64,000 bases of DNA from Leptospira ryugenii (lineage in GTDB: Bacteria; Spirochaetota; Leptospiria; Leptospirales; Leptospiraceae), in the NCBI RefSeq assembly GCF_003114855.1, contig NZ_BFBB01000003.1, positions 251,077 through 315,076 on the forward strand, in the 5' to 3' direction. The first letter of the stretch is position 1; the number at the start of each line of letters is the position of its first letter. The notes under the pieces were generated by a model, which made no database searches, had not been told where the DNA came from, and saw only the letters and a list, made by a program, of their open reading frames with translations. Both the position numbers and the translations under genes were made by a program. Below, one piece after another: positions 54,286 to 63,226 of this stretch.

Positions 54286-55050
54286 TTATTTTTTTTGGAA
54301 GACGACTTCAATGGTGTCTCCATAGCACATTAAATTTGAGAATCGTTTAAATGCCCAAGTGGGGAGCTTACCGAGAAGACCGAGATCCCTCTTTTGGTGA
54401 TACGACATGGGTCTAGCATATTTCATTCTAAAGCCAAGGATTGACAAGAGTTTTTTCAAGGAGTTTACATCGTAGTCGTAAAAGTGGTCTTCTGGATGGG
54501 TTTGCAGCCAAAATGATGGATTTGTTTGAAAGCTTGGCCCAAAAAAGGAGGGAACAGCAAGGAATAAATAAGCACCTGGCTTTAGCCAAGCCTCCATTCT
54601 TTCCCAGATCCCTTCGATGTCGGAAATGTGCTCAATGACAAAAAAACAAGCAATGGCATCAAACCGGTTTGCCCATTCCTTTACCCCAATATCGAGAACT
54701 GACTTTTTCTTAACATCTAACCCTAGTTTATCGATCGAATATGCCACCTCTTGGGAGGAGAGTTCTAAGCCCTCCACACGGTACCCAGCAAACCTTGCTT
54801 CATCCAAAAAAAAACCAGCAGCAGAGCCGACTTCCAATAAGGTCTTTCCAGTAAATCCTTCTGGTTCTAAACTTTTTAATACAGCGAGCCGTCTTTTAGC
54901 TAAGGATCGGAGGTTTGGTTCATCATCATAGTAGGTTTTATGATACTGATTTTGGTATTCTTCCATGAAATATGTATCACCATACTCTCGCGACTTTGCA
55001 GGTAAATAACGCAATACACCTGTTATTTTACATATTTCGTAGTAGTTCAA
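54286..55050 (-). CDS. class I SAM-dependent methyltransferase
   Basis: 254 aa from TTG 55050; the open frame continues upstream into the end of the TPR gene, so the true start is uncertain. The Rossmann motif I LLEVGSAAGFFLDEA is near residue 72, the acidic GLELSS follows, and the post-I FVIEHISD motif is near 140. The N-terminal region (YYDDEPNLRSLAKRRLAVL) and the C-terminal WLQTHPEDHFYDYDVNSLKKLL segment match small-molecule or glycan methyltransferases of the Methyltransf_23 type. The substrate is unknown. Confidence 0.85.
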   Translation of the reverse strand: MNYYEICKITGVLRYLPAKSREYGDTYFMEEYQNQYHKTYYDDEPNLRSLAKRRLAVLKSLEPEGFTGKTLLEVGSAAGFFLDEARFAGYRVEGLELSSQEVAYSIDKLGLDVKKKSVLDIGVKEWANRFDAIACFFVIEHISDIEGIWERMEAWLKPGAYLFLAVPSFFGPSFQTNPSFWLQTHPEDHFYDYDVNSLKKLLSILGFRMKYARPMSYHQKRDLGLLGKLPTWAFKRFSNLMCYGDTIEVVFQKK

Positions 55051-55082
55051 AAACTTGGGATGGTTTTGGAATTGAAAGTACT

Positions 55083-57197
55083 TCAGAAAAAATCCCGTTT
55101 TTTGTTCTCTAACGATTTTTCATATTGAGCCCGTGCCGCTCGTTTGTTCTCATAAGCTTCTGTTAAGGACGGATTCATATCCATAGCTGATTGGAACTCT
55201 GCAATGGCCCTTTTGAACTCACCATTTTTAAAGTAACATACCCCTAGATAATTATGAGCTTTCGCGAGAACAGTTGGCCCTGCATCGGATCTAGTGATGA
55301 GGATCAATTCTTCAATGGCTTTTTCTCGGTCGAGTAAAGAGCCTGAATCAATTAAAATTTTGGCAAGGACGAGTTTAGATTCCATATCACCTGGATCCAT
55401 ATGGGAAGCACGAAAGGCCTCCTCTTTTGCCTTCACTCTAGAATCACTGGCACCACTATTTGCATAAACAAGCGCTAACTTACGGTGAGCCTGTTTGATT
55501 TCTGCGCCTTCTTTTGCATGATTTAGAAGATAAAGCAAATGCTTTTCTGCGGCATCATAACTCTTAACATTCAAATACACATCAGCAAGTTTTAGCCTCG
55601 CCTCCGAAAGATCTTCTTTTTCGTGAAGTATCTCTTCGTATTCAGCAATGGCCTCTCTGTAAAAACGATTCTCGGCATAATAATCAGCAATCGCAATGCG
55701 ACTCGGGATGTGGCTGGCATCGATTGCCTGTGCCTTTCGAAAATTTTCGATAGCTTTGGTTGGCATACCCGCATGAAGATAGGCTAGGCCTGCATTGTAT
55801 CTTGCGGAAAGACTTTTGGGATTGAGTGCAATCACCGCCTCGAAGGCTTGGATAGAATCTTGGAATCTCTCCATCTCATCCAGAATGATTCCTAAATTTA
55901 CGTATGCTGTCTCAGTGTAGGAGTCGCCAGGAGTTAGGCGTATGATTCTCCTATAGAGGGACTCTGCCTCAATTAACTCACCTTTTTTGTAATATAACTC
56001 AGAGAGTGCGAACATTGTGTCCACATCGGAGGGCTTTAGCAATAGTCCTTTTTTCAGTGCTTGGATTGCCATGGAAGGCTGTCCCATAGTTACAAAAGCC
56101 TCAGCAATGTAACGATACACTTCCGCATCCTGGGCACCAGTATCCAGGGCCTTTTGAAAATAACGAGCAGCTTCTTCAGGATTCTTTTTCTTAAGTTGGA
56201 TAAGTCCTAAATTGTAGTAGGATTTGGCATCACTTGGTTTTAATCGAACTGCTTCCCGAAAGTAGTAATCAGCTCTGTCATAGTCCTCTCTTCCATAGAA
56301 AATGGAACCTAGGTGTCCATAAGAAAGTGCCGCTGCATGTGAATTAGGTGATAATTGCCCTACTTTCTGGAACTCTTCGATAGCTTCTGGGATCTTTCCT
56401 TGTTTGTAATAACTAATCGCTAAGTTGTATGTCAATACGGGATCGCTTGGCGCAAGAGACTGGCCTTCGCGATAGGCTTGGATGGCAGCGGTGGGGTCTC
56501 CAATTTCTTGGTAGAGATTTCCTGTGAGCAGTGCAATCCTTGCATCATTCGGTGCGATTTCCTTAGCCTTGGCGGCCGCTTTTCGAGCTTCCTCGAATTT
56601 TCCTGAGTGTTTAAATGCCAAAGCTAAATTATAATATGCGAAATAGTTTTTTTGGTCATATTGAACCGCTTTTTCCAATCTTTCAATGGCACTAGGGTAA
56701 CGACCTGCCTCATCAAACATAACACCTAGAACGGTTAAAGCAATGGATTTGTCTTCATCAGACTCCGGTGTATTTAGAAATTCTTCACAGACGCGAAAGG
56801 CTTTATTCACATAACGATCATAATAAGAATTTAAGCAATTGGCGAGTCCAGGCCGTATTGAATCTTTTGGAAGATAGGCTTTATCGATAAGAAGCTCCAA
56901 AGATCGTTTATCGATCTTTGGGTCATTTAATTGATTTGCGATAGATTCGGGATTGGTCTTTTTATAATAATAAAAGTAGTATACTGCAGCCGAACAAACT
57001 GCACAAACGAGTATGATGAGAGTGGCCCAAAATAGAAAATTTAGAATTGGTCTGTTTGTTTCAGTGGTGGATTCATAAGTCGACTCGCGGTCTCTCTCAT
57101 CCAATCTGCGCAGGTAAGGGTCTTCCTTATAATAACTAGGTTGTGAATTATTCCAGTCTTCTTCAATTTTGAATCTATTTCTTCGGATTGGGTCCAT
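55083..57197 (-). CDS. membrane-anchored TPR-repeat protein
   Basis: 704 aa from ATG 57197. A short charged cytoplasmic N-terminus (residues 1-50) precedes one transmembrane helix (about 53-76, FLFWATLIILVCAVCSAAVYYFYY). The rest is a solenoid of about 15 tetratricopeptide repeats with the W/LG/Y/A/F/A/P pattern (for example YNLALAFKHSGKFEEARKAA). It most likely scaffolds a periplasmic or membrane complex. It overlaps the nusB end by 23 bases. Confidence 0.85.
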   Translation of the reverse strand: MDPIRRNRFKIEEDWNNSQPSYYKEDPYLRRLDERDRESTYESTTETNRPILNFLFWATLIILVCAVCSAAVYYFYYYKKTNPESIANQLNDPKIDKRSLELLIDKAYLPKDSIRPGLANCLNSYYDRYVNKAFRVCEEFLNTPESDEDKSIALTVLGVMFDEAGRYPSAIERLEKAVQYDQKNYFAYYNLALAFKHSGKFEEARKAAAKAKEIAPNDARIALLTGNLYQEIGDPTAAIQAYREGQSLAPSDPVLTYNLAISYYKQGKIPEAIEEFQKVGQLSPNSHAAALSYGHLGSIFYGREDYDRADYYFREAVRLKPSDAKSYYNLGLIQLKKKNPEEAARYFQKALDTGAQDAEVYRYIAEAFVTMGQPSMAIQALKKGLLLKPSDVDTMFALSELYYKKGELIEAESLYRRIIRLTPGDSYTETAYVNLGIILDEMERFQDSIQAFEAVIALNPKSLSARYNAGLAYLHAGMPTKAIENFRKAQAIDASHIPSRIAIADYYAENRFYREAIAEYEEILHEKEDLSEARLKLADVYLNVKSYDAAEKHLLYLLNHAKEGAEIKQAHRKLALVYANSGASDSRVKAKEEAFRASHMDPGDMESKLVLAKILIDSGSLLDREKAIEELILITRSDAGPTVLAKAHNYLGVCYFKNGEFKRAIAEFQSAMDMNPSLTEAYENKRAARAQYEKSLENKKRDFF

Positions 57198-57624
57198 TCT
57201 CACTAGTTTTCTGATTTGCCAGAATCTCCTTTTTGTAAAAAGCATCTAACAAACCGTTGATGAATTGGGCTGACTCTTCGGTTTCGAATTCCTTTGTCAG
57301 TTCCACTGCTTCGTTGATCACTACAGGCCCTGCCAAAAAAGGTTCATTCTGTAAACTCAAGATTGACAAACGTAAGATGCAGCGATTCACCACCGAGATC
57401 CTAGACAACTCCCAGTTTTCGGAATACTTCTTTATTAGAGTATCGATCGATTCCTTATTTTCCACCACTCCTTTCACGAGAAAGACGGCGTAATCCTTTT
57501 CTTCTTTGGAGATTTTTTTGTCGTACCAGTCGAATTTCATGGCCCTGGCTGGCTCTGTCCCTACCAGATCAATTTGGTAGAGACACATAAGAGCTATGGA
57601 TCTGCCTCTATGGCGGCTACTCAT
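57175..57624 (-). CDS. nusB: transcription antitermination factor NusB
   Basis: A 149-aa all-helical RNA-binding protein that acts with NusE at boxA of rRNA operons. [14 protein letters not shown] opens it, and the conserved [41 protein letters not shown] helices are intact. The ATG overlaps the ribH stop (ATGA). ribH-nusB is a widely conserved pair. Confidence 0.95.
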   Translation of the reverse strand: MSSRHRGRSIALMCLYQIDLVGTEPARAMKFDWYDKKISKEEKDYAVFLVKGVVENKESIDTLIKKYSENWELSRISVVNRCILRLSILSLQNEPFLAGPVVINEAVELTKEFETEESAQFINGLLDAFYKKEILANQKTSENGPNPKK

Positions 57625-58094
57625 CCGATCTGCGTGAAGAGATTTGCCATTTCGATAGCAGTAGTGGCTGCCTCGTAACCCTTGTTTCCTGCCTTGGTGC
57701 CCGCTCTTTCGATCGCTTGTTCTATCGTTTCTGTGGTAATCACACCAAAGATTACGGGGACCCCAGCCGTTTGGGAGATGGCTCCAACCTTTGCTGCCTC
57801 ACCCGACACCAAATCATAGTGAGAAGTGGCTCCGCGGATCACCGCTCCTAAACAAACAATGGATGAAAAGGAAAACTTTTTAGAACTTAGGACTTTGCTT
57901 ACAGTCGCCGGTAACTCGTAGGCACCAGGAACATATACCACAGTCAAATCTGACTCAGCTATTCCGTGTTGCCGAAAGGCATCGAGAGCTCCCTTGAGGA
58001 GACTTTCTGTAATGAACTCGTTGAACTTAGAAACGATGATGCAATGTTTTTGCCCGTTTCCGATTCTGGATCCTTCCAATCTCTGGTATGTCAT
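57621..58094 (-). CDS. ribH: 6,7-dimethyl-8-ribityllumazine synthase RibH
   Basis: A 157-aa icosahedral-shell enzyme of riboflavin synthesis, joining 5-amino-6-ribitylaminouracil with 3,4-dihydroxy-2-butanone 4-phosphate. [29 protein letters not shown] with the catalytic His, and [24 protein letters not shown] are intact. The length is normal. The other riboflavin genes are not in this window. Confidence 0.96.
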   Translation of the reverse strand: MTYQRLEGSRIGNGQKHCIIVSKFNEFITESLLKGALDAFRQHGIAESDLTVVYVPGAYELPATVSKVLSSKKFSFSSIVCLGAVIRGATSHYDLVSGEAAKVGAISQTAGVPVIFGVITTETIEQAIERAGTKAGNKGYEAATTAIEMANLFTQIG

Positions 58095-58119
58095 CTTTTA
58101 CACTCTTTCTAGAACCAAT

Positions 58120-58269
58120 TTATTTCGCAAGACGAATGACAAGGGTAATCTTTCCGTCCGGATTTTCTACTACCTCGAAGCCATCTTTTTCTAAGGCCTT
58201 TTTCGCCCGGTACAAAGCAAGGTTTACTACGTTTGATTTCTCTGACTTGGGTTCTCGGTTCTCTGCCAT
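58120..58269 (-). CDS. 49-aa protein upstream of ribH, unknown
   Basis: A very small gene starting at ATG 58269 after a good GAGAGGTCGTC ribosome site and ending 25 bases before ribH. The sequence is a charged helix then two strands ([37 protein letters not shown]), plausible as a small alpha/beta domain. No family is recognised. Its position as first gene of the ribH-nusB-TPR run and the strong ribosome site support it. Confidence 0.55.
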   Translation of the reverse strand: MAENREPKSEKSNVVNLALYRAKKALEKDGFEVVENPDGKITLVIRLAK

Positions 58270-58366
58270 GACGACCTCTCCTAGCAAAGATCGGAGAAGA
58301 GAACCTTCATTCTTGAATCTCATTCGCTTTACAAATAGTTTTGTTTCCCTGTTATGTCCTTTACAG

Positions 58367-58819
58367 ATGAAAAAGAAACAGACTGTTTCCCGTAAAACCA
58401 AAGGTAAAAAGACAAAACGTAAACCTGTTGTATACACCGCCCATGATTTCATCGTCAAAGAGTCCTCGATTCCCGGCATTGGCATGGGTCTTTTTCCCAA
58501 ACAGACCCTATTCAAAGGAGATACCATTGGTTATTACACAGGGCGCATCATCACAGATGAAGAAGCAGAATCTCCGAAATATGTAGATTCCAAATATCTA
58601 TTGTGGATTTGCAAAGATTGGTGGATCTATGGAGAAGGAAGAGAGTCGAATTACACACGTTATATTAACCATTCTTCCAAACCAAATGCAGAGCTTATTA
58701 CTTCCGTGCGTTGGAAAACTGCCAGATTCAAGGCTTTGAAGAAAATTGAAGAGGGGGAAGAAATCTTTTTTGATTATGGAAGCGACTATTGGGACAATGT
58801 GGACTTCAAACCAAAATAA
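58367..58819 (+). CDS. SET-domain lysine methyltransferase-like protein
   Basis: 150 aa from ATG 58367. After a Lys-rich N-terminus of about 22 residues, a compact SET domain covers the rest: [20 protein letters not shown], then the SAM/lysine-channel motif [14 protein letters not shown] (the NHSxxPN signature) and the catalytic-tyrosine region [13 protein letters not shown]. There are no pre-SET or post-SET cysteine clusters. Such short SET proteins methylate protein lysines in eukaryotes and some bacteria. The target is unknown. Confidence 0.85.
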   Translation: MKKKQTVSRKTKGKKTKRKPVVYTAHDFIVKESSIPGIGMGLFPKQTLFKGDTIGYYTGRIITDEEAESPKYVDSKYLLWICKDWWIYGEGRESNYTRYINHSSKPNAELITSVRWKTARFKALKKIEEGEEIFFDYGSDYWDNVDFKPK

Positions 58820-58869
58820 AAGCGAAATCCTAAACCAAAAGGACCAGTGAGAGTGACAGGCCTCCTCGC

Positions 58870-59085
58870 TTAAAGAAGACCTGCTTTTTTCTTTGAGGAA
58901 CCAAGCTGATGGGAGTTTGGTTGCCAAGGTGTACTGCGATCTACCTCTTCTCCGTAGCGGATGATCTTTTCTCCGAGTCGGAAACGACCATCCAAACTAT
59001 CGTGGACTGCCAAGCGGCAAACCCAAAAGTTAAAAGCGATAGCAGTGAACAAAAGTACCAGTGGAAAACGTACGAGCCATTTCAT
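58870..59085 (-). CDS. small membrane protein, unknown
   Basis: 71 aa from ATG 59085, preceded by GGGGGATTCTT. One transmembrane segment (about residues 4-22) with a Cys, then a charged tail of about 45 residues (RLGEKIIRYGEEVDRSTPWQP). It could be a signal-anchored periplasmic peptide. No family is recognised. It is convergent with the SET gene and lies after the GH57 gene. Confidence 0.55.
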   Translation of the reverse strand: MKWLVRFPLVLLFTAIAFNFWVCRLAVHDSLDGRFRLGEKIIRYGEEVDRSTPWQPNSHQLGSSKKKAGLL

Positions 59086-59161
59086 AAGAATCCCCCTACT
59101 TAACCCAAATTTCTTTCTCACGAACGTTATGTAAACAAAAAAAATCTAGAATAATTCTAAG

Positions 59162-60742
59162 CTATTGGAAGTCCTGCAGGAGGAGGTCAGGAAAAATAGG
59201 GTTTTCCCTTTCAATTTGTTGGAGCTTTTCCCGATCGATCTGGCCTCGGTCCAACATGTCCTTCAAAAACAAAAATAGATTGCAATGAACATTGGTTCGG
59301 CGAATCGCATAGTCAACCATTGTCTGGGTTTTCATGATAAAGGCCCAATCACTGCTTTGGAGTAGAAGGAGTTCACGGCCCATCTGTTGTAGAACTCGAA
59401 GTTTCCATTCATCCATCTCATGTTTGTAAGCATGCGCATACTCCTGCATTGTGATCGATAGGGAAAATATGTGTTCGTAAATCCAATCGTTTGTACCGTT
59501 TAACCAAACGTCTCCATATCCATTTTCACCCCAGCTGGACATTTTCATGTGAACAGATTGTACTCTTGGCAAGAGTCTGACCACCTCCAAAGGATGTGCC
59601 AATCGAATTGTGCATTGGTCAAAATGAATCTTCTTAAAGAGAAACTCTATGAATTGTGGGCCTTCATACCACCAGTGGCCAAATAACTCCGCATCATACG
59701 GTGATAAGATCGACGCCGCTTGTCCATTCTGCGAATAGAGCCATTCTGCTTGCCGAATTCGATTTCTTAAAAAATCATCCGCATGTTGTCCACAGGCTTC
59801 CATGGCCCAATCTGGATGGTAATGGTCTTTCGCCGGGGTTTTGCCCGTGATCCGAAAGTACTTAATGCCCGTATTGATCCGGATACCATTCGCATGTAAA
59901 TACTTTTGGATGTACTCATATTCCAAATCATGGCCAATATCTCGGTAGTACTCTCTGTAGCGGAAGTCGCCTGGATATCCGTCGATTGAGCTCCAAACTT
60001 GTTTAGAGCTTTCAGGGTCTCGTCCAAAGGCGAAGATCCCGTTCCCTACTTCTACAGGTGCATACACTCCGTACTTAGGCCGAGGTTCAGCATGGGTAAT
60101 GCCATGGCTATCCACAAAAAAATACCGGAATCCCTCACGGTCGAGAGCTTCCTCAAGACCCGGTGCATAACCACATTCGGAAAGCCAAATCCCTTTAGGA
60201 TCGCGGCCCCAGATACGTCGGAAGGTACGCCGCCCATTTCGTAACTGGGATCGAATGATGCTTGGTTCGGATTCATACAAAGGTAAAAATCCATGGGTTG
60301 CTGGGCTAGTGATTAACTCCAAGGAACCAGATTCAAAGAAAGGTAAGAATCCCTTCGTAAGATCACCACCTAATTCCTCGAATATGGCTTCAGTATCTTC
60401 AAAGTGTTCTTTGTAGTATTTGGATAGATAATTGAGGTGAGGATCACCGCTTGTTCTTTTGGTCTCGGATTTTGAGAGTGCAATGAGATTTTTGATATAA
60501 GTTCTAAATCGATTTTGGAGGTATGGGTCGACGAGCATTGTGGACAATGTCGGCGTGAAAGACATTGTTATTTTAAAAGGAACATTCTCTTTTTTTAGGT
60601 TCCGAAAGACTCGCAACAATGGGATGTATGTTTCTAGAATGGCTTCATTCAACCAATTCTCTTCTATAAATGGTATCTGTGCATTTTCATGCCGAACAAA
60701 AGGTAGATGGGCATGCAATAAAAAAACCAGATAACCTTTCAT
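59162..60742 (-). CDS. GH57 family alpha-glucan branching-enzyme-like hydrolase
   Basis: A 526-aa cytosolic GH57 enzyme. Motif 1 LLHAHLPFVR opens the protein. The nucleophile Glu lies in KGIWLSECGYAPGLEEAL near residue 195, and the acid/base Asp is in SPYDAELFGHWWYEGP near residue 355. The C-terminal helical domain is of the DUF1957 branching-enzyme type. The reaction is therefore likely alpha-1,4 to alpha-1,6 glucan transfer. The ATG at 60742 overlaps the upstream DUF4912 gene (ATGA), so the pair is one unit. Confidence 0.88.
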   Translation of the reverse strand: MKGYLVFLLHAHLPFVRHENAQIPFIEENWLNEAILETYIPLLRVFRNLKKENVPFKITMSFTPTLSTMLVDPYLQNRFRTYIKNLIALSKSETKRTSGDPHLNYLSKYYKEHFEDTEAIFEELGGDLTKGFLPFFESGSLELITSPATHGFLPLYESEPSIIRSQLRNGRRTFRRIWGRDPKGIWLSECGYAPGLEEALDREGFRYFFVDSHGITHAEPRPKYGVYAPVEVGNGIFAFGRDPESSKQVWSSIDGYPGDFRYREYYRDIGHDLEYEYIQKYLHANGIRINTGIKYFRITGKTPAKDHYHPDWAMEACGQHADDFLRNRIRQAEWLYSQNGQAASILSPYDAELFGHWWYEGPQFIEFLFKKIHFDQCTIRLAHPLEVVRLLPRVQSVHMKMSSWGENGYGDVWLNGTNDWIYEHIFSLSITMQEYAHAYKHEMDEWKLRVLQQMGRELLLLQSSDWAFIMKTQTMVDYAIRRTNVHCNLFLFLKDMLDRGQIDREKLQQIERENPIFPDLLLQDFQ

Positions 60743-61344
60743 ACACTCTCCGAACGATGTGAACTCGGTGAGTTTCCGATCTCTGGTGGACCCCAAAGAA
60801 AGGTGGGATGGGATTCATTTTCTTGCCAAGATTCGGAATAAAACCAGCTACCCGATTTTGATTGTTTGGCAAAGCCCCTTTCTCGCCAGACAGGATGTAC
60901 CCATTGTTCGTCTAACTGGTTTGATTCCGAACTCGGAGGCAGGTCTTGGTTGCCGGTCTCAAGTGCTAGCCGAAGATCTGCCCCACGGTTTGCAAAAAGT
61001 TTTGCTCGGATTTTGAACTTGGGACTTGAGAATTTACAGTAGTAATGTTTTGACAAAGGTGGGATCTCAAACCAAGTCGACTCCTGTTTGCCCTCGGAAT
61101 CCACATACTCTAACAAAAGTTTCATTTGGATCTCAGATTCTGGAGGTTTACCAAAATCGCTTTGGATTTGGTTGAAGTATTTGGGATCTATTTTCCACAG
61201 CACGAAGGCTTCGTACGGATTTCGTGTGAGGACCTTCATTAAGTTTTTGGAAGGTGAACTCGCGGGTCTTGTGAACTGAGTGTCATCATAGATCCCAAGG
61301 ATTCTTTCGGTAAGGGGTTCTTGTTTGGAATCGTTCTTTGCCAT
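60739..61344 (-). CDS. DUF4912-domain protein
   Basis: 201 aa from ATG 61344, preceded by GGAGGTG. The core (about residues 30-110) matches the DUF4912 pattern: LTRNPYEAFVLWKID, then LLLEYVDS, EIPPLSKHYYCKF and FKIRAKLFANRG. This family binds carbohydrate-associated proteins in glycogen-related clusters. The C-terminal 60 residues are polar and low complexity. Translational overlap with GH57 supports a role with that enzyme. Confidence 0.82.
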   Translation of the reverse strand: MAKNDSKQEPLTERILGIYDDTQFTRPASSPSKNLMKVLTRNPYEAFVLWKIDPKYFNQIQSDFGKPPESEIQMKLLLEYVDSEGKQESTWFEIPPLSKHYYCKFSSPKFKIRAKLFANRGADLRLALETGNQDLPPSSESNQLDEQWVHPVWRERGFAKQSKSGSWFYSESWQENESHPTFLWGPPEIGNSPSSHRSESV

Positions 61345-61449
61345 TGCATGCACCTCCTACAAGCCAAAAATCTTATGATTCTGATTTTAGCAGGAAAGAG
61401 GTGCCTTCAATTCTTTTTTATTTGACTCGTTTTTTTTGTGCATCCATCG

Positions 61450-61455
61450 TATAAT
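61450..61455 (+). promoter_or_regulatory. TATAAT -10 element of the hibernation-factor gene
   Basis: A perfect TATAAT lies 22 bases before the ATG at 61477. A TTGACT (61422-61427) is upstream, but the spacing is 22 bases, longer than the usual 17, so the -35 assignment is weak. Confidence 0.4.
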
Positions 61456-61476
61456 GAAATAGATAGAAAGGATCAT

Positions 61477-61764
61477 ATGAAGATTAAATATACTTGGAAA
61501 CACTTAGATCGCTCTGAGGCTGCTGAATCGTATGCAACAGAAAAATTAGAAAGAGTTACAAAGTTTGTACAAACTGTCATCAATTGTGATGTTTCCTTTG
61601 AGAGCATCCATGGGGAAATCCAAGCCAATCTGAATTTAAATGCGGACGGTTCCCATTTCAATGCCCATAACCAAAACAAGGACATCTATGCCTGCATTGA
61701 TGGACTAGAAAGTAAAATCATTTCACAAGTCAGTAAAATACACGACAAAAAGAGTAAACATTAG
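61477..61764 (+). CDS. ribosome hibernation-promoting factor HPF/RaiA family
   Basis: 95 aa from ATG 61477, preceded by AAAGGATC; an upstream in-frame ATG at 61438 is not used because it lies at the promoter. The single HPF N-terminal domain shows the beta-alpha-beta-beta-beta-alpha order: IKYTWKHLDRSEAAESYATEKLERVTKF, NLNADGSHFNAHNQNKDIYACIDGLESKI. Short HPF binds the 30S decoding site in stationary phase. The long-form C-terminal dimerisation domain is absent. Confidence 0.85.
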   Translation: MKIKYTWKHLDRSEAAESYATEKLERVTKFVQTVINCDVSFESIHGEIQANLNLNADGSHFNAHNQNKDIYACIDGLESKIISQVSKIHDKKSKH

Positions 61765-61784
61765 AATCCTTCCAAGCAAGTGCT

Positions 61785-62672
61785 ATGTTGCAAAAATCTG
61801 AGGAGGCTCTTCACTCTCTTTCCATTGGCGAATTTGAGAAGGCGAAGTCCCTCTACTCAGTTTTGTTGGACAAAGACCCAGACGACCTTGACCATATCAG
61901 CGGTTATTTCATTGCTAGTTTTTGGGATAACCGCCTAGATCTTGTTCTACGAACAAGAGAAGGAAAGGAAAGAGGCAAATTATTACTCAATTATTTCTCC
62001 GATTTTGAAATAGAATCCAAAAAACGCCAATACCACAAAACCCAAGCCTACTACAGTTGCCAAAAATGTATCCTAGAGGAAGCAAGTGAGCACCTGAAAC
62101 TTGCCTACCGTTGGGAAGGCGCCAATGCCCTTGACTTTGATTCACTGGCAGACCTTGCCATCTGTTTGGTGAAGGTCGGGGATTTCAAATCGGCCTTGGA
62201 GGTATTTCCCCTGAGTCTTGCCCAGTCCAGAATGCCAACACAGCTCCGTTTTTTTCTGGCGGAAGCTTTATGTATGACGGGACGAGACAGAGAAGGAAGG
62301 GATCTCTATATGAGAGCCTTTTTAGAAGAACCAGATCTCTTCCCTTGGGAATCGGTACGTTTTCTTCCTCTGCAACAGCAATTACAAAACGCCCAAACTC
62401 TTTTGTCCGAACCAGAAGCATTTTCATGGTTTGCCGTTTTGCTCTGGCAGGAAGGTTTCTTCTCGAACGGCCTACCGGCTGTTTACCCAGAGGTGGAACA
62501 ATGGGCCAAAGAAATGCAACGGATGCACGAGGCAAACCTTAGGGGCTCACACAATCCGAAAAAAGTCAAAGCTCGTCTTCTCTTTTATGCCTACCTCATC
62601 AAAGAAAAAGCCCCAGGGAACGAATTCCGTGAGGCTTTGGCTCTGGCAAAAACGATCTTGGCTGAAGTTTAA
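61785..62672 (+). CDS. TPR-like cytosolic protein
   Basis: 295 aa with an N-terminal TPR motif (about 3-35, EALHSLSIGEFEKAKSLYSVLLDKDP) and later helical repeats (ASEHLKLAYRWEGANALDFDSLADLA; RQLRFFLAEALCMTGRDREG-like). There is no signal peptide. The C-terminal 100 residues are not recognised. It is 20 bases downstream of the hibernation factor and probably co-transcribed. It ends on a TTAA shared with the convergent gene. Confidence 0.75.
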   Translation: MLQKSEEALHSLSIGEFEKAKSLYSVLLDKDPDDLDHISGYFIASFWDNRLDLVLRTREGKERGKLLLNYFSDFEIESKKRQYHKTQAYYSCQKCILEEASEHLKLAYRWEGANALDFDSLADLAICLVKVGDFKSALEVFPLSLAQSRMPTQLRFFLAEALCMTGRDREGRDLYMRAFLEEPDLFPWESVRFLPLQQQLQNAQTLLSEPEAFSWFAVLLWQEGFFSNGLPAVYPEVEQWAKEMQRMHEANLRGSHNPKKVKARLLFYAYLIKEKAPGNEFREALALAKTILAEV

Positions 62673-63226
62673 TTTTCAGCAGACTCAATGAGGAGACGGA
62701 CTTCTTCGGCCGCACTTCCCCTACCTGTCTTTTGGTAGTATACTTCTAGGCCCTTTAAGCCCTGGATGGAAGCTGGGTCTCGTTTTAAAGAGTCCACAAA
62801 CACCCGTTTGTGGTGGGAATCACTCAATTCCATGCTGGTTGGTTCATTCAAATAAGAGCTATTTTCAAGTACGACACCGGCTGTATCGGGAAGTCGACTC
62901 TCTTGGCTGGAATAGCGGCTCACAAGGACAAGGGCCAAAGTGAGAACCATAGCAAAGGAAACGGAATATTGTAAATTGCGGTTCTCTAACCAGCGCCTAA
63001 CGAAAGATATTTGCTCGTCAATAGGAGCAATTTTTTCTTCGCGTAGGAGTGCCAAAAGCCTAGTATCGAAGTCTTGGGACATCCGGGGTAAAATGGTCTC
63101 TTCTTTTTGACGCTTTTCACGGAAAGAAGAACAGAGGCAATTGTCAAGGACCACTGACTCTTTTGACTCAGTGAAAAATTGTGGATAACGGATGCGTAAC
63201 CAAGTGGAAAGTTTCATACCTATCAT
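62669..63226 (-). CDS. putative membrane anti-sigma factor
   Basis: 185 aa; ATG 63226 overlaps the sigma-factor stop (ATGA). The cytoplasmic N-terminal half (about residues 1-85) contains a DFDTRLLALLREEKIAPIDEQIS helix region; one transmembrane segment (about 88-105, VSFAMVLTLALVLVSRY) follows, then a periplasmic tail of about 75 residues. Topology and coupling fit an anti-sigma of an ECF factor, but no zinc HxxxCxxC motif is seen, so this is inference from context. Confidence 0.6.
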   Translation of the reverse strand: MIGMKLSTWLRIRYPQFFTESKESVVLDNCLCSSFREKRQKEETILPRMSQDFDTRLLALLREEKIAPIDEQISFVRRWLENRNLQYSVSFAMVLTLALVLVSRYSSQESRLPDTAGVVLENSSYLNEPTSMELSDSHHKRVFVDSLKRDPASIQGLKGLEVYYQKTGRGSAAEEVRLLIESAEN

